Source: Nitrospira sp. (lineage in GTDB: Bacteria; Nitrospirota; Nitrospiria; Nitrospirales; Nitrospiraceae). Taken from it: 16,860 nt of DNA. The notes beneath the pieces were generated by a model. That model saw only the letters and a list, made by a program, of their open reading frames with translations. It made no database searches and was not told the DNA's origin. Made by a program: the position numbers and the translations under genes. The DNA lies in assembly GCA_030456405.1 (NCBI GenBank), contig JAKDNQ010000024.1, forward strand, positions 1 to 16,860. Direction: 5' to 3'. Shown piece after piece: positions 5,961-13,651 of this stretch (positions are counted from its first letter, which is position 1; every line of letters starts with the position of its first letter).

Positions 5961-6902
5961 TTAGGCAAACAATGAACTCACCGACTCATCTTCGTGAATT
6001 CGTCTGATCGCTTCACCTAACAGAGGTGCGATCGATAATTGATGTAACTTCGGGCAAGTCAGGTCTTTGCCCCGTAACGGAATCGAATTGGTCACGATCA
6101 CTTGCTTCAGACAGGATTGCTGGATCCGCTCCAATGCAGGTCCGGTAAGTACCGCGTGAGTGCAGGCCGTCCACACTTCCCGAGCCCCGCGATCCATGCA
6201 AGCCTGCGCCCCCTTCACAATCGTGCCGGCCGTGTCGATCATGTCGTCAAGCAAGAGCGCGCTCTTGCCCTCAACGTCACCGATGATGTTCATAATTTGT
6301 GTTTGATTCGGTCCTTCACGCCGCTTGTCGATAATCGCCAAGCTAGCCTCCAGCCGTTTCGCAAAGGCGCGAGCCCGTTCGACTCCACCGGCATCCGGCG
6401 AGACGACCACCAGATCGTTCACCTTTTTCTTGGTTATGTAATCCAGCAAGACGGGCAGTGCGTACAGATGGTCCACCGGCAGATTGAAGAACCCCTGGAT
6501 CTGCCCGGCATGAAGGTCCATCGTCAGCACCCGATCAGTACCCGCTGTGCTGATCAGATCGGCCACAAGCTTTGCTGAAATCGGCACACGTGGCTGATCC
6601 TTACGATCCTGGCGAGCGTAGCCGAAATAGGGGATGACTGCGGTAATGCGCTTTGCGGAGGATCGTTTCAATGCATCGATAATGATCAACAGCTCCATGA
6701 GAGAGTCATTGACCGGCTGGCAACTCGACTGCACAACGAACACATCGCCGCCGCGAACATTTTCCTCGATCTTGACGCGAATCTCGCCATCACTGAACGA
6801 TCCGACCGTCGCCTCCCCGAGCCTGGTCCCAAGGTAGGCGCATATCTCATGGGCAAGGGCTGGATTCGCGTTGCCAGAGAATATCTGCAGCTCTCCGCTC
6901 AT
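5961..6902 (-). CDS. prs: Ribose-phosphate pyrophosphokinase (PRPP synthetase)
   Basis: It makes phosphoribosyl pyrophosphate from ribose 5-phosphate and ATP for nucleotide, His, Trp and NAD synthesis. The 313-residue protein is a class I enzyme. It has [17 protein letters not shown] (35-51), the ATP-binding flexible loop YARQDRK (95-101), the cation-binding [12 protein letters not shown] (128-139) and the PRPP loop [12 protein letters not shown] (217-228). The ATG at 6902 has GAGG about 6 nt upstream. It is the first gene of the probable prs-rplY-pth-ychF transcript and is preceded by a leader of about 140 nt. Confidence 0.98.
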   Translation of the reverse strand: MSGELQIFSGNANPALAHEICAYLGTRLGEATVGSFSDGEIRVKIEENVRGGDVFVVQSSCQPVNDSLMELLIIIDALKRSSAKRITAVIPYFGYARQDRKDQPRVPISAKLVADLISTAGTDRVLTMDLHAGQIQGFFNLPVDHLYALPVLLDYITKKKVNDLVVVSPDAGGVERARAFAKRLEASLAIIDKRREGPNQTQIMNIIGDVEGKSALLLDDMIDTAGTIVKGAQACMDRGAREVWTACTHAVLTGPALERIQQSCLKQVIVTNSIPLRGKDLTCPKLHQLSIAPLLGEAIRRIHEDESVSSLFA

Positions 6903-7049
6903 CGATTCCTCAGAGGGTCTCTTGATGCGAGTGCGTCACGTTCTGATTTCGTATTGGGTTCGTCTCGACGGCGGGCGTCGGTTGGCGTGATCATAACCCG
7001 CCTACCTCTGTTCGCTACGCGCTGTTGAGGAAGCCAGCTAAGGCGTGTG

Positions 7050-7079
7050 ACTCTAGCGGAATGTGCGGGGAGTTGTCAA
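7050..7079 (-). promoter_or_regulatory. Probable sigma-70-type promoter of the prs operon
   Basis: Reading the minus strand, TTGACA (7074-7079) is followed after 18 nt by TAGAGT (7050-7055). The -35 box lies 13 nt beyond the ispE stop, so the prs transcript starts just behind ispE, near 7043, and has a leader of about 140 nt. The leader contains an inverted repeat, GGCGGG (6970-6975) and CCCGCC (6997-7002). I saw no tRNA or known riboswitch core in it. Confidence 0.65.
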
Positions 7080-7091
7080 CCGAACCACGGG

Positions 7092-8033
7092 TTACTGTGA
7101 TCGCGCGTATCGCCAGGTGAGCGGGCCGGAACAAGTGGGGATGATAAATACTTTCATGGACTTCTCAGTCACGAACTGAGCCTGGGCGTGACGTGCGCGC
7201 GCTTCGCTCGTAAATACCCCTAACACCGTCGCTCCACTTCCGGACAGCAGCGCGAGCTCGGCTCCGTGATCCTGCAAGCTCTGCTTAATCTCTCGTAGCG
7301 CGCTATGCGCGGCAAAGACCGGCGCTTCGAAATCGTTCTCTGCCGCAGCAATCAATGGGACCCAACCCACCCGTGATTGTCGGTCGAGCTCCTGTTGGGC
7401 TTGCGACAGCGACCTGACAGAAGTCCTCGTAGCAGCTAATTCTTGATAGGCCCACTTGGTATTGACTCCAAACCCTGGGTTCACAAGCACGACCCATCGC
7501 GTCCCTTCAACGACGACCGGCCGAACTGTTTCTCCCCGACCGGTGACACAGGCTGCGGGGGCAAAGAGAAAGAACGGCACATCGCTCCCTAACGATTGCC
7601 CGACACCTGCCATCTGCGCCGGAGACCACTTGAGCTGTAACAAACAGTTCAACCCGATGATAGTGGCTGCCGCATCACTACTTCCACCACCAAGCCCTGC
7701 TCCCATAGGAATGCGCTTTCGCAGCTCGATATCGAGCCCGATCGATTGCTGGGCCTGCGCCAGGACCGCGGCAGCGGCGCGATATACGAGATTAGTCTGA
7801 TCTGCAGCCAGATCCGTCGCATCGCATCGTAGCTGAATATCCGGTCGATCAGTTCGCAACCTGATCCGGACTTCGTCATCGAGGGCGACCGTCTGCATGA
7901 CCGACCAGAGATTATGAAAGCCGTCGGAGCGGCGGTCGAGGATGCGCAGGATCAGGTTAACTTTGGCAGGAGCAAAGACAGTGATGTCGGAAGTGTTCTG
8001 CGGCGGATTAATCACGACCTCCCTTGATAGCAT
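7092..8033 (-). CDS. ispE: 4-diphosphocytidyl-2-C-methyl-D-erythritol kinase
   Basis: This is a GHMP kinase of the MEP isoprenoid pathway, phosphorylating CDP-ME. Visible are APAKVNL with catalytic Lys24 (Lys10 in E. coli), DGFHNLWSVMQTV (37-49), the glycine-rich ATP loop PMGAGLGGGSSDAAA (109-123) and LGSDVPFF with Asp151 (Asp141 in E. coli). The start is unsure. The ATG at 8033 gives 313 residues and overlaps pilR by 26 nt. A strong AGGGAGGT lies just inside this reading frame, 2 nt before an in-frame GTG (codon 7) and 5 nt before an ATT (codon 8). The protein may therefore really begin around VINPPQNTSDITVFAPAKVN. The gene is last in the pilC-pilS-pilR-ispE run. Confidence 0.96.
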   Translation of the reverse strand: MLSREVVINPPQNTSDITVFAPAKVNLILRILDRRSDGFHNLWSVMQTVALDDEVRIRLRTDRPDIQLRCDATDLAADQTNLVYRAAAAVLAQAQQSIGLDIELRKRIPMGAGLGGGSSDAAATIIGLNCLLQLKWSPAQMAGVGQSLGSDVPFFLFAPAACVTGRGETVRPVVVEGTRWVVLVNPGFGVNTKWAYQELAATRTSVRSLSQAQQELDRQSRVGWVPLIAAAENDFEAPVFAAHSALREIKQSLQDHGAELALLSGSGATVLGVFTSEARARHAQAQFVTEKSMKVFIIPTCSGPLTWRYARSQ

Positions 8034-9390
8034 ACTTCTCTAGTCGATAGCGAAAGGAGCGTGTGTTGAGTTTGAGAAGCCGTGCGGCCTTTTTCTTCAC
8101 CCACATCGTCCGTTCGAGCGCCTTTAAGAGCAAGTCTTTTTCAATGCCGTTGATGAGCCCCTCCAAATCCAGCCCGTCTTCGGGCAAGTCGGTAGGCACA
8201 CCCTGTTGCTGAGGGACCACAACTCGATGGAGCCAGCTACGAATGTCGTCGTCCGAGACAGGCGTGCCGGCGGAAAAGGTGACGACACGCTCCATTAAGT
8301 TTTCAAGCTCGCGCACGTTGCCTCGCCACTCATGCCCCAACAACACATGCATCGCCTCCGATGTCAAGACAGGCACCGCCTTCCCGCTATCCTGCGAAAA
8401 CTTCTCGAGGAAATGCTTCACGAGCAGCGGGATGTCTCCTGTCCGAAGACGCAATGGCGGAAGCCGAATTGGAATGACATCCAAGCGGTAGTACAAATCT
8501 TCTCGAAATGAGCCGTCAGCCACGGACTTTTCGAGGTCCTTATTGGTCGCGGCGACAATGCGCACATCGACCTTGACATCCTGATTGCCCCCCACACGCC
8601 GGAACTCTCGCTCCTGAATCACGCGCAGCAGCTTGACTTGAATCGTGGGAGTCGTATCCCCGATTTCATCCAAAAAAATCGTGCCGCCGTTGGCAACTTC
8701 GAACAGCCCGGCCTTGTTGGCCATCGCGCCGGTAAAGGCTCCCTTCATGTGCCCAAAGAGTTCGCTTTCGAGCAATGTCTCAGGCACGGCACTGCAATTT
8801 ACCGCCACAAAGGGCATTGGGCTCCTCATACTATTATAGTGGATTGCCCTCGCCACTAATTCTTTTCCCGTTCCGCTCTCCCCACAAATCAACACATTGC
8901 TCTTGGCGTCGGCGACTTTGCGCACCACATCGAACACCTTCTGCATGCCCTCGCTCTGCCCGACCAGTTGCGCGAACGACGACTGGCTCGCCATCTCACG
9001 CTTTAACAGAATGTTTTCTGCCGAGAGACGCCTTTTTTCCAACGCGTTGCGGATGATCAACTGCACTTCATCGACCTGGAACGGCTTGGTGAGGTAGTCG
9101 TACGCGCCTTGTTTCATGGCATCGACTGCAGAATCCGCGGTCGCAAATGCCGTGATCACAAGGACCACGGTTTCAGGAGAAATAGATTTCACCGCTTTTA
9201 ACACCGCCATGCCGTCGGCCTTAGGCATGCGAAGGTCGGTGATGACGAGATCGAAGATTTCTTTCCCGACATGACCGATGGCTTCCTCACCATCCGATGC
9301 TTCGGTTACAGCATAGCCCGCGCGCTTGAGCATGATGCTCACGACCTCACGCAACCCCCGCTCGTCGTCAACAACTAGGATCTTTTCCAC
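8008..9390 (-). CDS. pilR: Sigma-54-dependent response regulator, PilR type
   Basis: The 460 residues carry three domains. The receiver (1-120) has acidic Asp8-Asp9, phosphoacceptor Asp52 in TDLRMP, Thr80 and Lys102. The AAA+ domain (about 140-372) has Walker A GESGTGKE (170-177), the sigma-54 contact loop GAFTGA (217-222), Walker B IFLDE (238-242) and the sensor region RGNVRELENL (356-365). The Fis-type helix-turn-helix (about 410-455) includes KKKAARLLKLNTRSFRYRL. Phosphorylation by the neighbouring kinase should switch on sigma-54 promoters, typically pilA in type IV pilus systems. The assignment to PilR rather than another NtrC relative rests on the pilC-pilS neighbourhood. The start is GTG with GAGGGG 8 nt upstream, and the gene overlaps pilS by 16 nt. 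No convincing -24/-12 sigma-54 promoter was seen in the window. Confidence 0.9.
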   Translation of the reverse strand: MEKILVVDDERGLREVVSIMLKRAGYAVTEASDGEEAIGHVGKEIFDLVITDLRMPKADGMAVLKAVKSISPETVVLVITAFATADSAVDAMKQGAYDYLTKPFQVDEVQLIIRNALEKRRLSAENILLKREMASQSSFAQLVGQSEGMQKVFDVVRKVADAKSNVLICGESGTGKELVARAIHYNSMRSPMPFVAVNCSAVPETLLESELFGHMKGAFTGAMANKAGLFEVANGGTIFLDEIGDTTPTIQVKLLRVIQEREFRRVGGNQDVKVDVRIVAATNKDLEKSVADGSFREDLYYRLDVIPIRLPPLRLRTGDIPLLVKHFLEKFSQDSGKAVPVLTSEAMHVLLGHEWRGNVRELENLMERVVTFSAGTPVSDDDIRSWLHRVVVPQQQGVPTDLPEDGLDLEGLINGIEKDLLLKALERTMWVKKKAARLLKLNTRSFRYRLEKYAIKGGRD

Positions 9391-11135
9391 GGCATCCGCC
9401 CCTCATGCCACAGTCGTACCCCGCCCGCCCCGGAACACGGCATACATACGACAAACCGTGAGCCTTGACGCTCCTGACTTTCGACCTTCATCCATCCCCC
9501 ATGCAGATCGACGATGCGGTGCACCGCTGCCAGACCCAGCCCCGACCCTTGTTTCTTGGTCGTGAAGAACGGGAGAAATATTTTGTCCAAGTTCTGCGTC
9601 GGAATACCTTCCCCTGTGTCTTGAAATGCCACTTCGATCACGTCACCCTTGCGGCCGCCTGCATCGATATGGCGGCAGCTCGTCGAGATCGTCAACTGTC
9701 CACCATCCGGCATCGCCTCAAACGCATTCGTCGCCATATTCCAGAAGACCTGCCGGAGTTGATCTTGATCGACAAGGGCCATCAGCGCCCCAGTCGCCAA
9801 AGACGTGGCAATCTTGATCTTGGAACGTGTCCGCGCTTCATGGTGAACGAGATCGAGCGTCTCGGCAAGTACTTTGTTAAGATCGTGCTCTGCGAGATTG
9901 AGCGCCGGAGGACGTGCATACTGAAGGAATTCCGTAATGATATTGTCGAGCCTGGTGGCCTCCCGAATCGCAATGTCCATCAACCGGCGATTGGTTTCGT
10001 CTTCCACGGCATCTTTTCGAAGCATTTGCATCGCGCCGGCCAACGCACCCAACGGATTCCGAATCTCATGGGCCATCCCTGCAGACATTTCACCCAGGCT
10101 CGCCAGCCATTCCTTGCGCCGCATCTCCTCTTCGAGCTCCCGAATCTCCGTCAAGTCTTTGAACACACCAACCAAACCCGTTTGCTTCCCTCGCTCATGC
10201 AATGGGGAGAGGGTCATTCCGAGAATCAAACGGTTGCCATCGGCACGCTTACATTCCACTTCAAATCGTGTTGTCGCCGACAGGATGCGACTGAATTGCT
10301 CGTCTGATTGCTGGTTAGGATGCCAGTTGAATACTTCGCGCCACTGACGCCCGGACACGTGAGCAATAGAGTATCCGATCGCTTCCTGTGCCGCCGGATT
10401 GAAGGACGTAATGCACCCAGTGGCATCGGCCGTAAACACGCCGCTGCTGATGCTGTGCACAATATTCTCGTGGAAGGCTTGGAGGCGGGTCAGCCCCTGT
10501 TCCTTTTCTCGCAATGATCGATCCGCATGCTGGAGCTGCTCAGCGAGTGTTCCACCCAAGATCCCAACGACAAGAAAGGCCAGCGCATAGACGCCGAACG
10601 TCTGAAATGTTTCAGGCACAGTCAGCCGACTCGGGGGCAACCACCCCCATCCCTCGATTGGACTATACAATTGGAGGTTCGTTAAGAGCCCGAACAGAAT
10701 AATGGAGAAACAGGCGGTGTACAGCCCCGTTCGTCGCCGAGGCACAACACTGGCAACCGCTACCGTCATGACATACAGGACCGCAAAGGGACTCTCGATC
10801 CCTCCTGTCCTGGCAACCAATATCGTTTCAAGGAGAAAATCGATCCCTACCTGTATCCAGAAAAGTATGGTGAGGGCTGGCGGTGAGGTAAATACTCGAA
10901 GCAAAATGGCGGAAGGGATCGTGAGCGCGTAGGTGAAGATAATCAAGGCATAGAATGTTTCGATCCATCCGCCCTTCGCAACGTGAAAAGCGAGGGACAG
11001 GCCGAGCATTAGGGTCACAAGGGTCATTCGAATCCCCATGATCCAATACAGTCTTGTCCGTAGGTCATTCATGATTGGAAGACCACTGGGTGAGGAGGAA
11101 ATCGGCGGGTCATGAAGAAAGATTGTCTTGCTCAT
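9375..11135 (-). CDS. pilS: Membrane sensor histidine kinase, PilS type
   Basis: The 586-residue protein has about six membrane segments in the first 200 residues (near 31-51, 61-80, 87-106, 117-131, 138-153 and 181-198). A PAS domain follows (about 218-330; NIVHSISSGVFTADATGCIT). Next come the dimerisation/phosphoacceptor domain with the H-box SAGMAHEIRNPLGAL, His356, and an ATPase domain with N-box NMATNAFEA (466-474), G1 DTGEG (506-510), FFTT (523-526) and G2 GSGLGL (530-535). The layout of six helices, PAS and HisKA matches PilS, whose membrane part senses PilA levels in Pseudomonas. It overlaps pilR by 16 nt and lies 135 nt after pilC. A second ATG at codon 22 could be the true start, but neither has a clear ribosome-binding site. 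Confidence 0.9.
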   Translation of the reverse strand: MSKTIFLHDPPISSSPSGLPIMNDLRTRLYWIMGIRMTLVTLMLGLSLAFHVAKGGWIETFYALIIFTYALTIPSAILLRVFTSPPALTILFWIQVGIDFLLETILVARTGGIESPFAVLYVMTVAVASVVPRRRTGLYTACFSIILFGLLTNLQLYSPIEGWGWLPPSRLTVPETFQTFGVYALAFLVVGILGGTLAEQLQHADRSLREKEQGLTRLQAFHENIVHSISSGVFTADATGCITSFNPAAQEAIGYSIAHVSGRQWREVFNWHPNQQSDEQFSRILSATTRFEVECKRADGNRLILGMTLSPLHERGKQTGLVGVFKDLTEIRELEEEMRRKEWLASLGEMSAGMAHEIRNPLGALAGAMQMLRKDAVEDETNRRLMDIAIREATRLDNIITEFLQYARPPALNLAEHDLNKVLAETLDLVHHEARTRSKIKIATSLATGALMALVDQDQLRQVFWNMATNAFEAMPDGGQLTISTSCRHIDAGGRKGDVIEVAFQDTGEGIPTQNLDKIFLPFFTTKKQGSGLGLAAVHRIVDLHGGWMKVESQERQGSRFVVCMPCSGAGGVRLWHEGRMPWKRS

Positions 11136-11202
11136 TCTCTTCGGATGTGAAGCCTAAGTGTCATGCCCATGCGACGGAGCGCCGCGTGGTGTGGCCGGAA
11201 AG

Positions 11203-11234
11203 AAGGCGTAGCGCCTTATGCGAGCCCGAGGCTC
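11203..11234 (-). other. Tandem small hairpins between pilC and pilS
   Basis: In the 135-nt gap two perfect hairpins follow each other: AAGGCG (11203-11208) with CGCCTT (11212-11217), and GAGCC (11222-11226) with GGCTC (11230-11234), each with a 3-nt loop. In the transcript they lie after the pilC stop. Only a short CTTT follows, so at best they are a weak attenuator or an mRNA-processing or stability element that lets pilC be expressed above pilS-pilR. Confidence 0.4.
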
Positions 11235-11270
11235 CAAACTCCGCGTGAGGGTCGGACTGAACGTTGCCCT

Positions 11271-12494
11271 CTAACCGATGGCTTCCGACATTTTGAAGAT
11301 TGGGAGGTACATGGCGACCACAATAAACCCGATCACAATTCCCAGAAATACCATCATGATGGGTTCCAGCAACGACGTGAGCGAAGCGACCGCCTGATCA
11401 ACTTCGTCTTCGTAAAAATCCGCGATTTTCCCTAACATGGCATCCAACGCGCCGGTGGACTCCCCGACAGCAATCATGTGCGTCACCATCTTCGGAAAGA
11501 CCCCGCTGGCAGCCAAAGGATCGGCGATAGTCTTTCCGCCGCTGATGCTGGTCCGGGCACTGATCAACGTCTCTTCAATCACCTTATTCCCCGATGTCTT
11601 AGCGCAGATCGTCATCCCGTCCAGAAGAGGAACGCCGCTTCCGAGCAAGGTTCCGAGAGTCCGTGTAAATTTAGCAACCGAAGCCTTCCTGATTAGATCC
11701 CCAAATACCGGCGTCTTGAGAAGAAGCTTGTCGATGGCCATCCGCCCCTGGGCGGTCGAATAGTATTTCTTCATCCCAAAGACAACCGCCCCAGCGCATA
11801 GTAGCATCACCCACCAATACGACGTAAATATGTTGCTGATATCAATGACCAACTGTGTAGGGCCCGGCAATCCCATCTTCCCGCCGGACAATTCATTGAA
11901 CATTTTCGCAAAGATCGGAATGACCCAAATCATAAGGACCGTGATCACAACCGCCGCCACCCCAAGGATGGCGGAGGGATAGATCATCGCGGACTTGATC
12001 TGCCCTTTCAGCTTCATGGCTTTTTCGATGTATTTGGCCAAACGCGTTAAGATCGTATCGAGCAAGCCACCCACCTCACCCGCATGCACCAAGTTCACAT
12101 ACAGATCGTCGAAAACTTTGGGGTGGCGACGTAGCGCATCCGAAAAAGTCGAACCGGCCTCTACCTGCGTCTTCACTTGCCCAATGGTTTCCCGCAACAC
12201 TTTGTTCTCAGACTGGGTCGAGAGGATTTCGAGACACTGCACCAAGGGCAGACCGGCATTAATCATCGTGCCAAATTGTCGTGTAAATACAACCAGGTCT
12301 TTATCGGTCAGACCAGACCCAAAACTTATATTGACGTTGAATCCGCCCGCGCCACCCTTCTTTTCTTCAAGGCTCGTGACGACAACGCTTTGCTTACGAA
12401 GTTGATCCACCGCCTCATCTCGAGTTTTCGCACTCAGCTCGCCCTTCTTGACGGCGCCCGATCTGGTTCGTCCGACATACGCAAAGGTAGCCAT
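11271..12494 (-). CDS. pilC: Type IV pilus inner-membrane platform protein (GspF/PilC family)
   Basis: The 407-residue product is an integral membrane assembly protein that couples cytoplasmic ATPases to pilin polymerisation. It starts MATFAYVGRTRSGAVKKGEL and has two homologous T2SSF domains, about 70-190 (FTRQFGTMINAGLPLVQCLEIL) and 270-395 (FTRTLGTLLGSGVPLLDGM). Three hydrophobic helices lie near 170-192, 220-240 and 372-395, the usual topology. In-frame GTG and TTG codons lie just upstream, but the ATG at 12494 has GGTGA 9 nt before it and aligns with the family. It heads the probable pilC-pilS-pilR-ispE operon. Assignment to pilus rather than type II secretion rests on the pilS-pilR neighbours. 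The ATPases PilB and PilT and the pilins are not in this window. Confidence 0.92.
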   Translation of the reverse strand: MATFAYVGRTRSGAVKKGELSAKTRDEAVDQLRKQSVVVTSLEEKKGGAGGFNVNISFGSGLTDKDLVVFTRQFGTMINAGLPLVQCLEILSTQSENKVLRETIGQVKTQVEAGSTFSDALRRHPKVFDDLYVNLVHAGEVGGLLDTILTRLAKYIEKAMKLKGQIKSAMIYPSAILGVAAVVITVLMIWVIPIFAKMFNELSGGKMGLPGPTQLVIDISNIFTSYWWVMLLCAGAVVFGMKKYYSTAQGRMAIDKLLLKTPVFGDLIRKASVAKFTRTLGTLLGSGVPLLDGMTICAKTSGNKVIEETLISARTSISGGKTIADPLAASGVFPKMVTHMIAVGESTGALDAMLGKIADFYEDEVDQAVASLTSLLEPIMMVFLGIVIGFIVVAMYLPIFKMSEAIG

Positions 12495-12537
12495 ACGCAA
12501 CACTCACCCTTCAATGTGGCCATCTCCCTGGCCGGTT

Positions 12538-12571
12538 GTAGACTCACGGGAATACCTAACGGCGAGTCTAC
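12538..12571. promoter_or_regulatory. Inverted repeat overlapping the pilC -10 box
   Basis: GTAGACTC at 12538-12545 and GAGTCTAC at 12564-12571 are perfect 8-bp inverted copies separated by 18 nt. The second arm contains the whole -10 hexamer. This could be an operator for a dimeric regulator or an RNA hairpin at the very 5' end of the transcript. A smaller hairpin, GGCCA (12518-12522) and TGGCC (12529-12533), follows in the leader. Confidence 0.5.
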
Positions 12572-12593
12572 TGGCCACCCCAAAACCTGTCAA
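12565..12593 (-). promoter_or_regulatory. Probable sigma-70-type promoter of pilC-pilS-pilR-ispE
   Basis: On the minus strand TTGACA (12588-12593), a 17-nt spacer and TAGACT (12565-12570) give a near-consensus promoter. It lies just behind the pgsA stop at 12651. Transcription would start near 12558, about 60 nt before the pilC ATG. Confidence 0.7.
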
Positions 12594-12650
12594 ACAAATG
12601 CACAATCTCTGCGCGGTCGGCGGGCATGCAGGCTTAAGTCATACAGAGCC

Positions 12651-13187
12651 CTAACTCCTGATCGCACTCGTTTGCCGAATACCTCGGTAGAGATAATGCA
12701 ACCCCGACAATAACGTGAAGGAGACCATACCGAACAACAGGGGCAATATGACGGCGAGATCGATGCGACGGGAACTGAGAAAGATGACCATCACAACATA
12801 GGCCAGCTGGAGAAACGTCGTGCCCTTGCCCAAGAAGGTGGGAGTAAGGTCCACACGATAATCTGTGAAATGCGCCACCGCTGTTCCCATCAGCAATATC
12901 ACATCCCGACTGGCCACAAGGATGGTGACCCATAACGGAATCAAATGAATCAGCGAAAGCGTAATGAACCCGGAGGTGAGAAGCAGCTTATCGGCTAAAG
13001 GGTCCAACACGGCGCCCAGTCGAGTATGTTGATTCTTCATACGGGCGATCAGCCCATCAAGCGCATCCGTAACCCCCGCCACAAGAAGCACGATGAGCGC
13101 TTGATCGAATCTGCCGTAGATCAGTAACCCGATGTAGCAGGGGATCAAGAGAATACGGAGGATGGTCAAGCTGTTGGGAATATTCAT
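12651..13187 (-). CDS. pgsA: CDP-diacylglycerol--glycerol-3-phosphate 3-phosphatidyltransferase
   Basis: The 178-residue membrane enzyme catalyses the committed step to phosphatidylglycerol and cardiolipin. It carries the complete CDP-alcohol phosphotransferase signature D-G-x2-A-R-x8-G-x3-D-x3-D (Asp44-Gly45, Ala48-Arg49, Gly58, Asp62, Asp66) in DALDGLIARMKNQHTRLG and AVLDPLADK. The N-terminus MNIPNSLTILRILLIP is typical of PgsA, and about six hydrophobic helices follow. The family also includes phosphatidylserine synthases and CLS; the short length and the N-P-N-x-L-T-x-x-R start favour PgsA. The ribosome-binding site is weak (GAAG). It is transcribed alone from its own promoter, divergent from the plus-strand gene at 13334. 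Confidence 0.93.
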   Translation of the reverse strand: MNIPNSLTILRILLIPCYIGLLIYGRFDQALIVLLVAGVTDALDGLIARMKNQHTRLGAVLDPLADKLLLTSGFITLSLIHLIPLWVTILVASRDVILLMGTAVAHFTDYRVDLTPTFLGKGTTFLQLAYVVMVIFLSSRRIDLAVILPLLFGMVSFTLLSGLHYLYRGIRQTSAIRS

Positions 13188-13224
13188 ATCTTCAGAGACA
13201 TGGCGGCTATGGTAGCGGGGGCAG

Positions 13225-13254
13225 ATGATAGGGGGGGCGCTACACCGTTGTCAA
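13225..13254 (-). promoter_or_regulatory. Probable sigma-70-type promoter of pgsA
   Basis: On the minus strand TTGACA (13249-13254) is followed after 18 nt by TATCAT (13225-13230). The transcript would start near 13218, about 30 nt before the pgsA ATG. The spacer contains a run of seven C (G on the plus strand, 13231-13237). Confidence 0.7.
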
Positions 13255-13257
13255 CGG
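13245..13257. promoter_or_regulatory. Palindrome between the divergent promoters
   Basis: CCGTTG (13245-13250), one central T, and CAACGG (13252-13257) make a perfect 13-nt palindrome. It covers the pgsA -35 box and ends one base before the -35 box of the plus-strand promoter. Its placement suits an operator acting on both genes, but part of the symmetry comes from the TTGACA box itself. Confidence 0.4.
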
Positions 13258-13258
13258 C

Positions 13259-13287
13259 TTGCGGTCGGCGCTACCCCACCCTATAAT
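13259..13287 (+). promoter_or_regulatory. Probable sigma-70-type promoter of the 105-residue gene
   Basis: A perfect TATAAT (13282-13287) is preceded at 17 nt by TTGCGG (13259-13264), which matches the -35 consensus in its TTG. Transcription would start near 13294, giving a leader of about 40 nt. Confidence 0.6.
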
Positions 13288-13333
13288 CAATCGCGACGAG
13301 ACATTATTTCATGCGAGTGCGATGGAGGTCATG

Positions 13334-13651
13334 ATGAGTTCGCTGCCGCTGCTTTTCAAAAAAGAAGGATTAATTGAAAAGCACCAGATTGAAGGGGTCG
13401 ACCCAAGCGATCGGTATTTCAATCGCATGATCATCGTCAATCGAACCGCCTCGGGCTACGTCGCGAAAGTCATGTATGAAGCTCTGAATGTCGAAGGACA
13501 CTCACATCCGACCATCACGGCTGCGGTACAAGAACTTATCGAAATACTGCAGAGATTCGGCTTCAGCAGAATGAGAACACGCGCCAATTTCAAAGGCACG
13601 AAGTATCTTGCTGAAAAAGAAACCTGGGTCGATTACCCGGACCTGGCGTAA
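13334..13651 (+). CDS. Conserved-looking small protein of unknown function
   Basis: The 105-residue soluble protein begins MSSLPLLFKKEGLIEKHQIEG. It has no signal peptide, membrane segment or Cys. A central helix-like stretch (HPTITAAVQELIEILQRFGF, 58-77) follows a strand-like region (FNRMIIVNRTASGYVAKVMYEAL, in part), and the end is basic then acidic (RTRANFKGTKYLAEKETWVDYPDL). I recognise no family. It is very probably a real gene: a TATAAT promoter lies upstream, GGAGG lies 5 nt before the ATG at 13334, and codon usage looks like that of the neighbours. The frame remains open upstream to 13259, including an ATG at 13331 that sits too close to the ribosome-binding site. It is the only convincing plus-strand gene in the window, divergent from pgsA and convergent with the serine hydrolase 9 nt downstream. 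Confidence 0.75.
   Translation: MSSLPLLFKKEGLIEKHQIEGVDPSDRYFNRMIIVNRTASGYVAKVMYEALNVEGHSHPTITAAVQELIEILQRFGFSRMRTRANFKGTKYLAEKETWVDYPDLA

Noticed and set aside
6903..7091. A tRNA gene between ispE and prs, as found in some bacteria
   Set aside because: No T-loop GGTTCGAATCC-like sequence or cloverleaf could be found on either strand.
8775..8800. A sigma-54-like site (GGCAC...TGCA) inside pilR
   Set aside because: The GG and GC elements are separated by 9 nt, not the required 10, and it lies inside coding sequence.
9465..10307. 280-codon plus-strand open frame opposite pilS
   Set aside because: It lies entirely antisense to a histidine kinase with complete motifs, and its product shows no domain or composition of a real protein.
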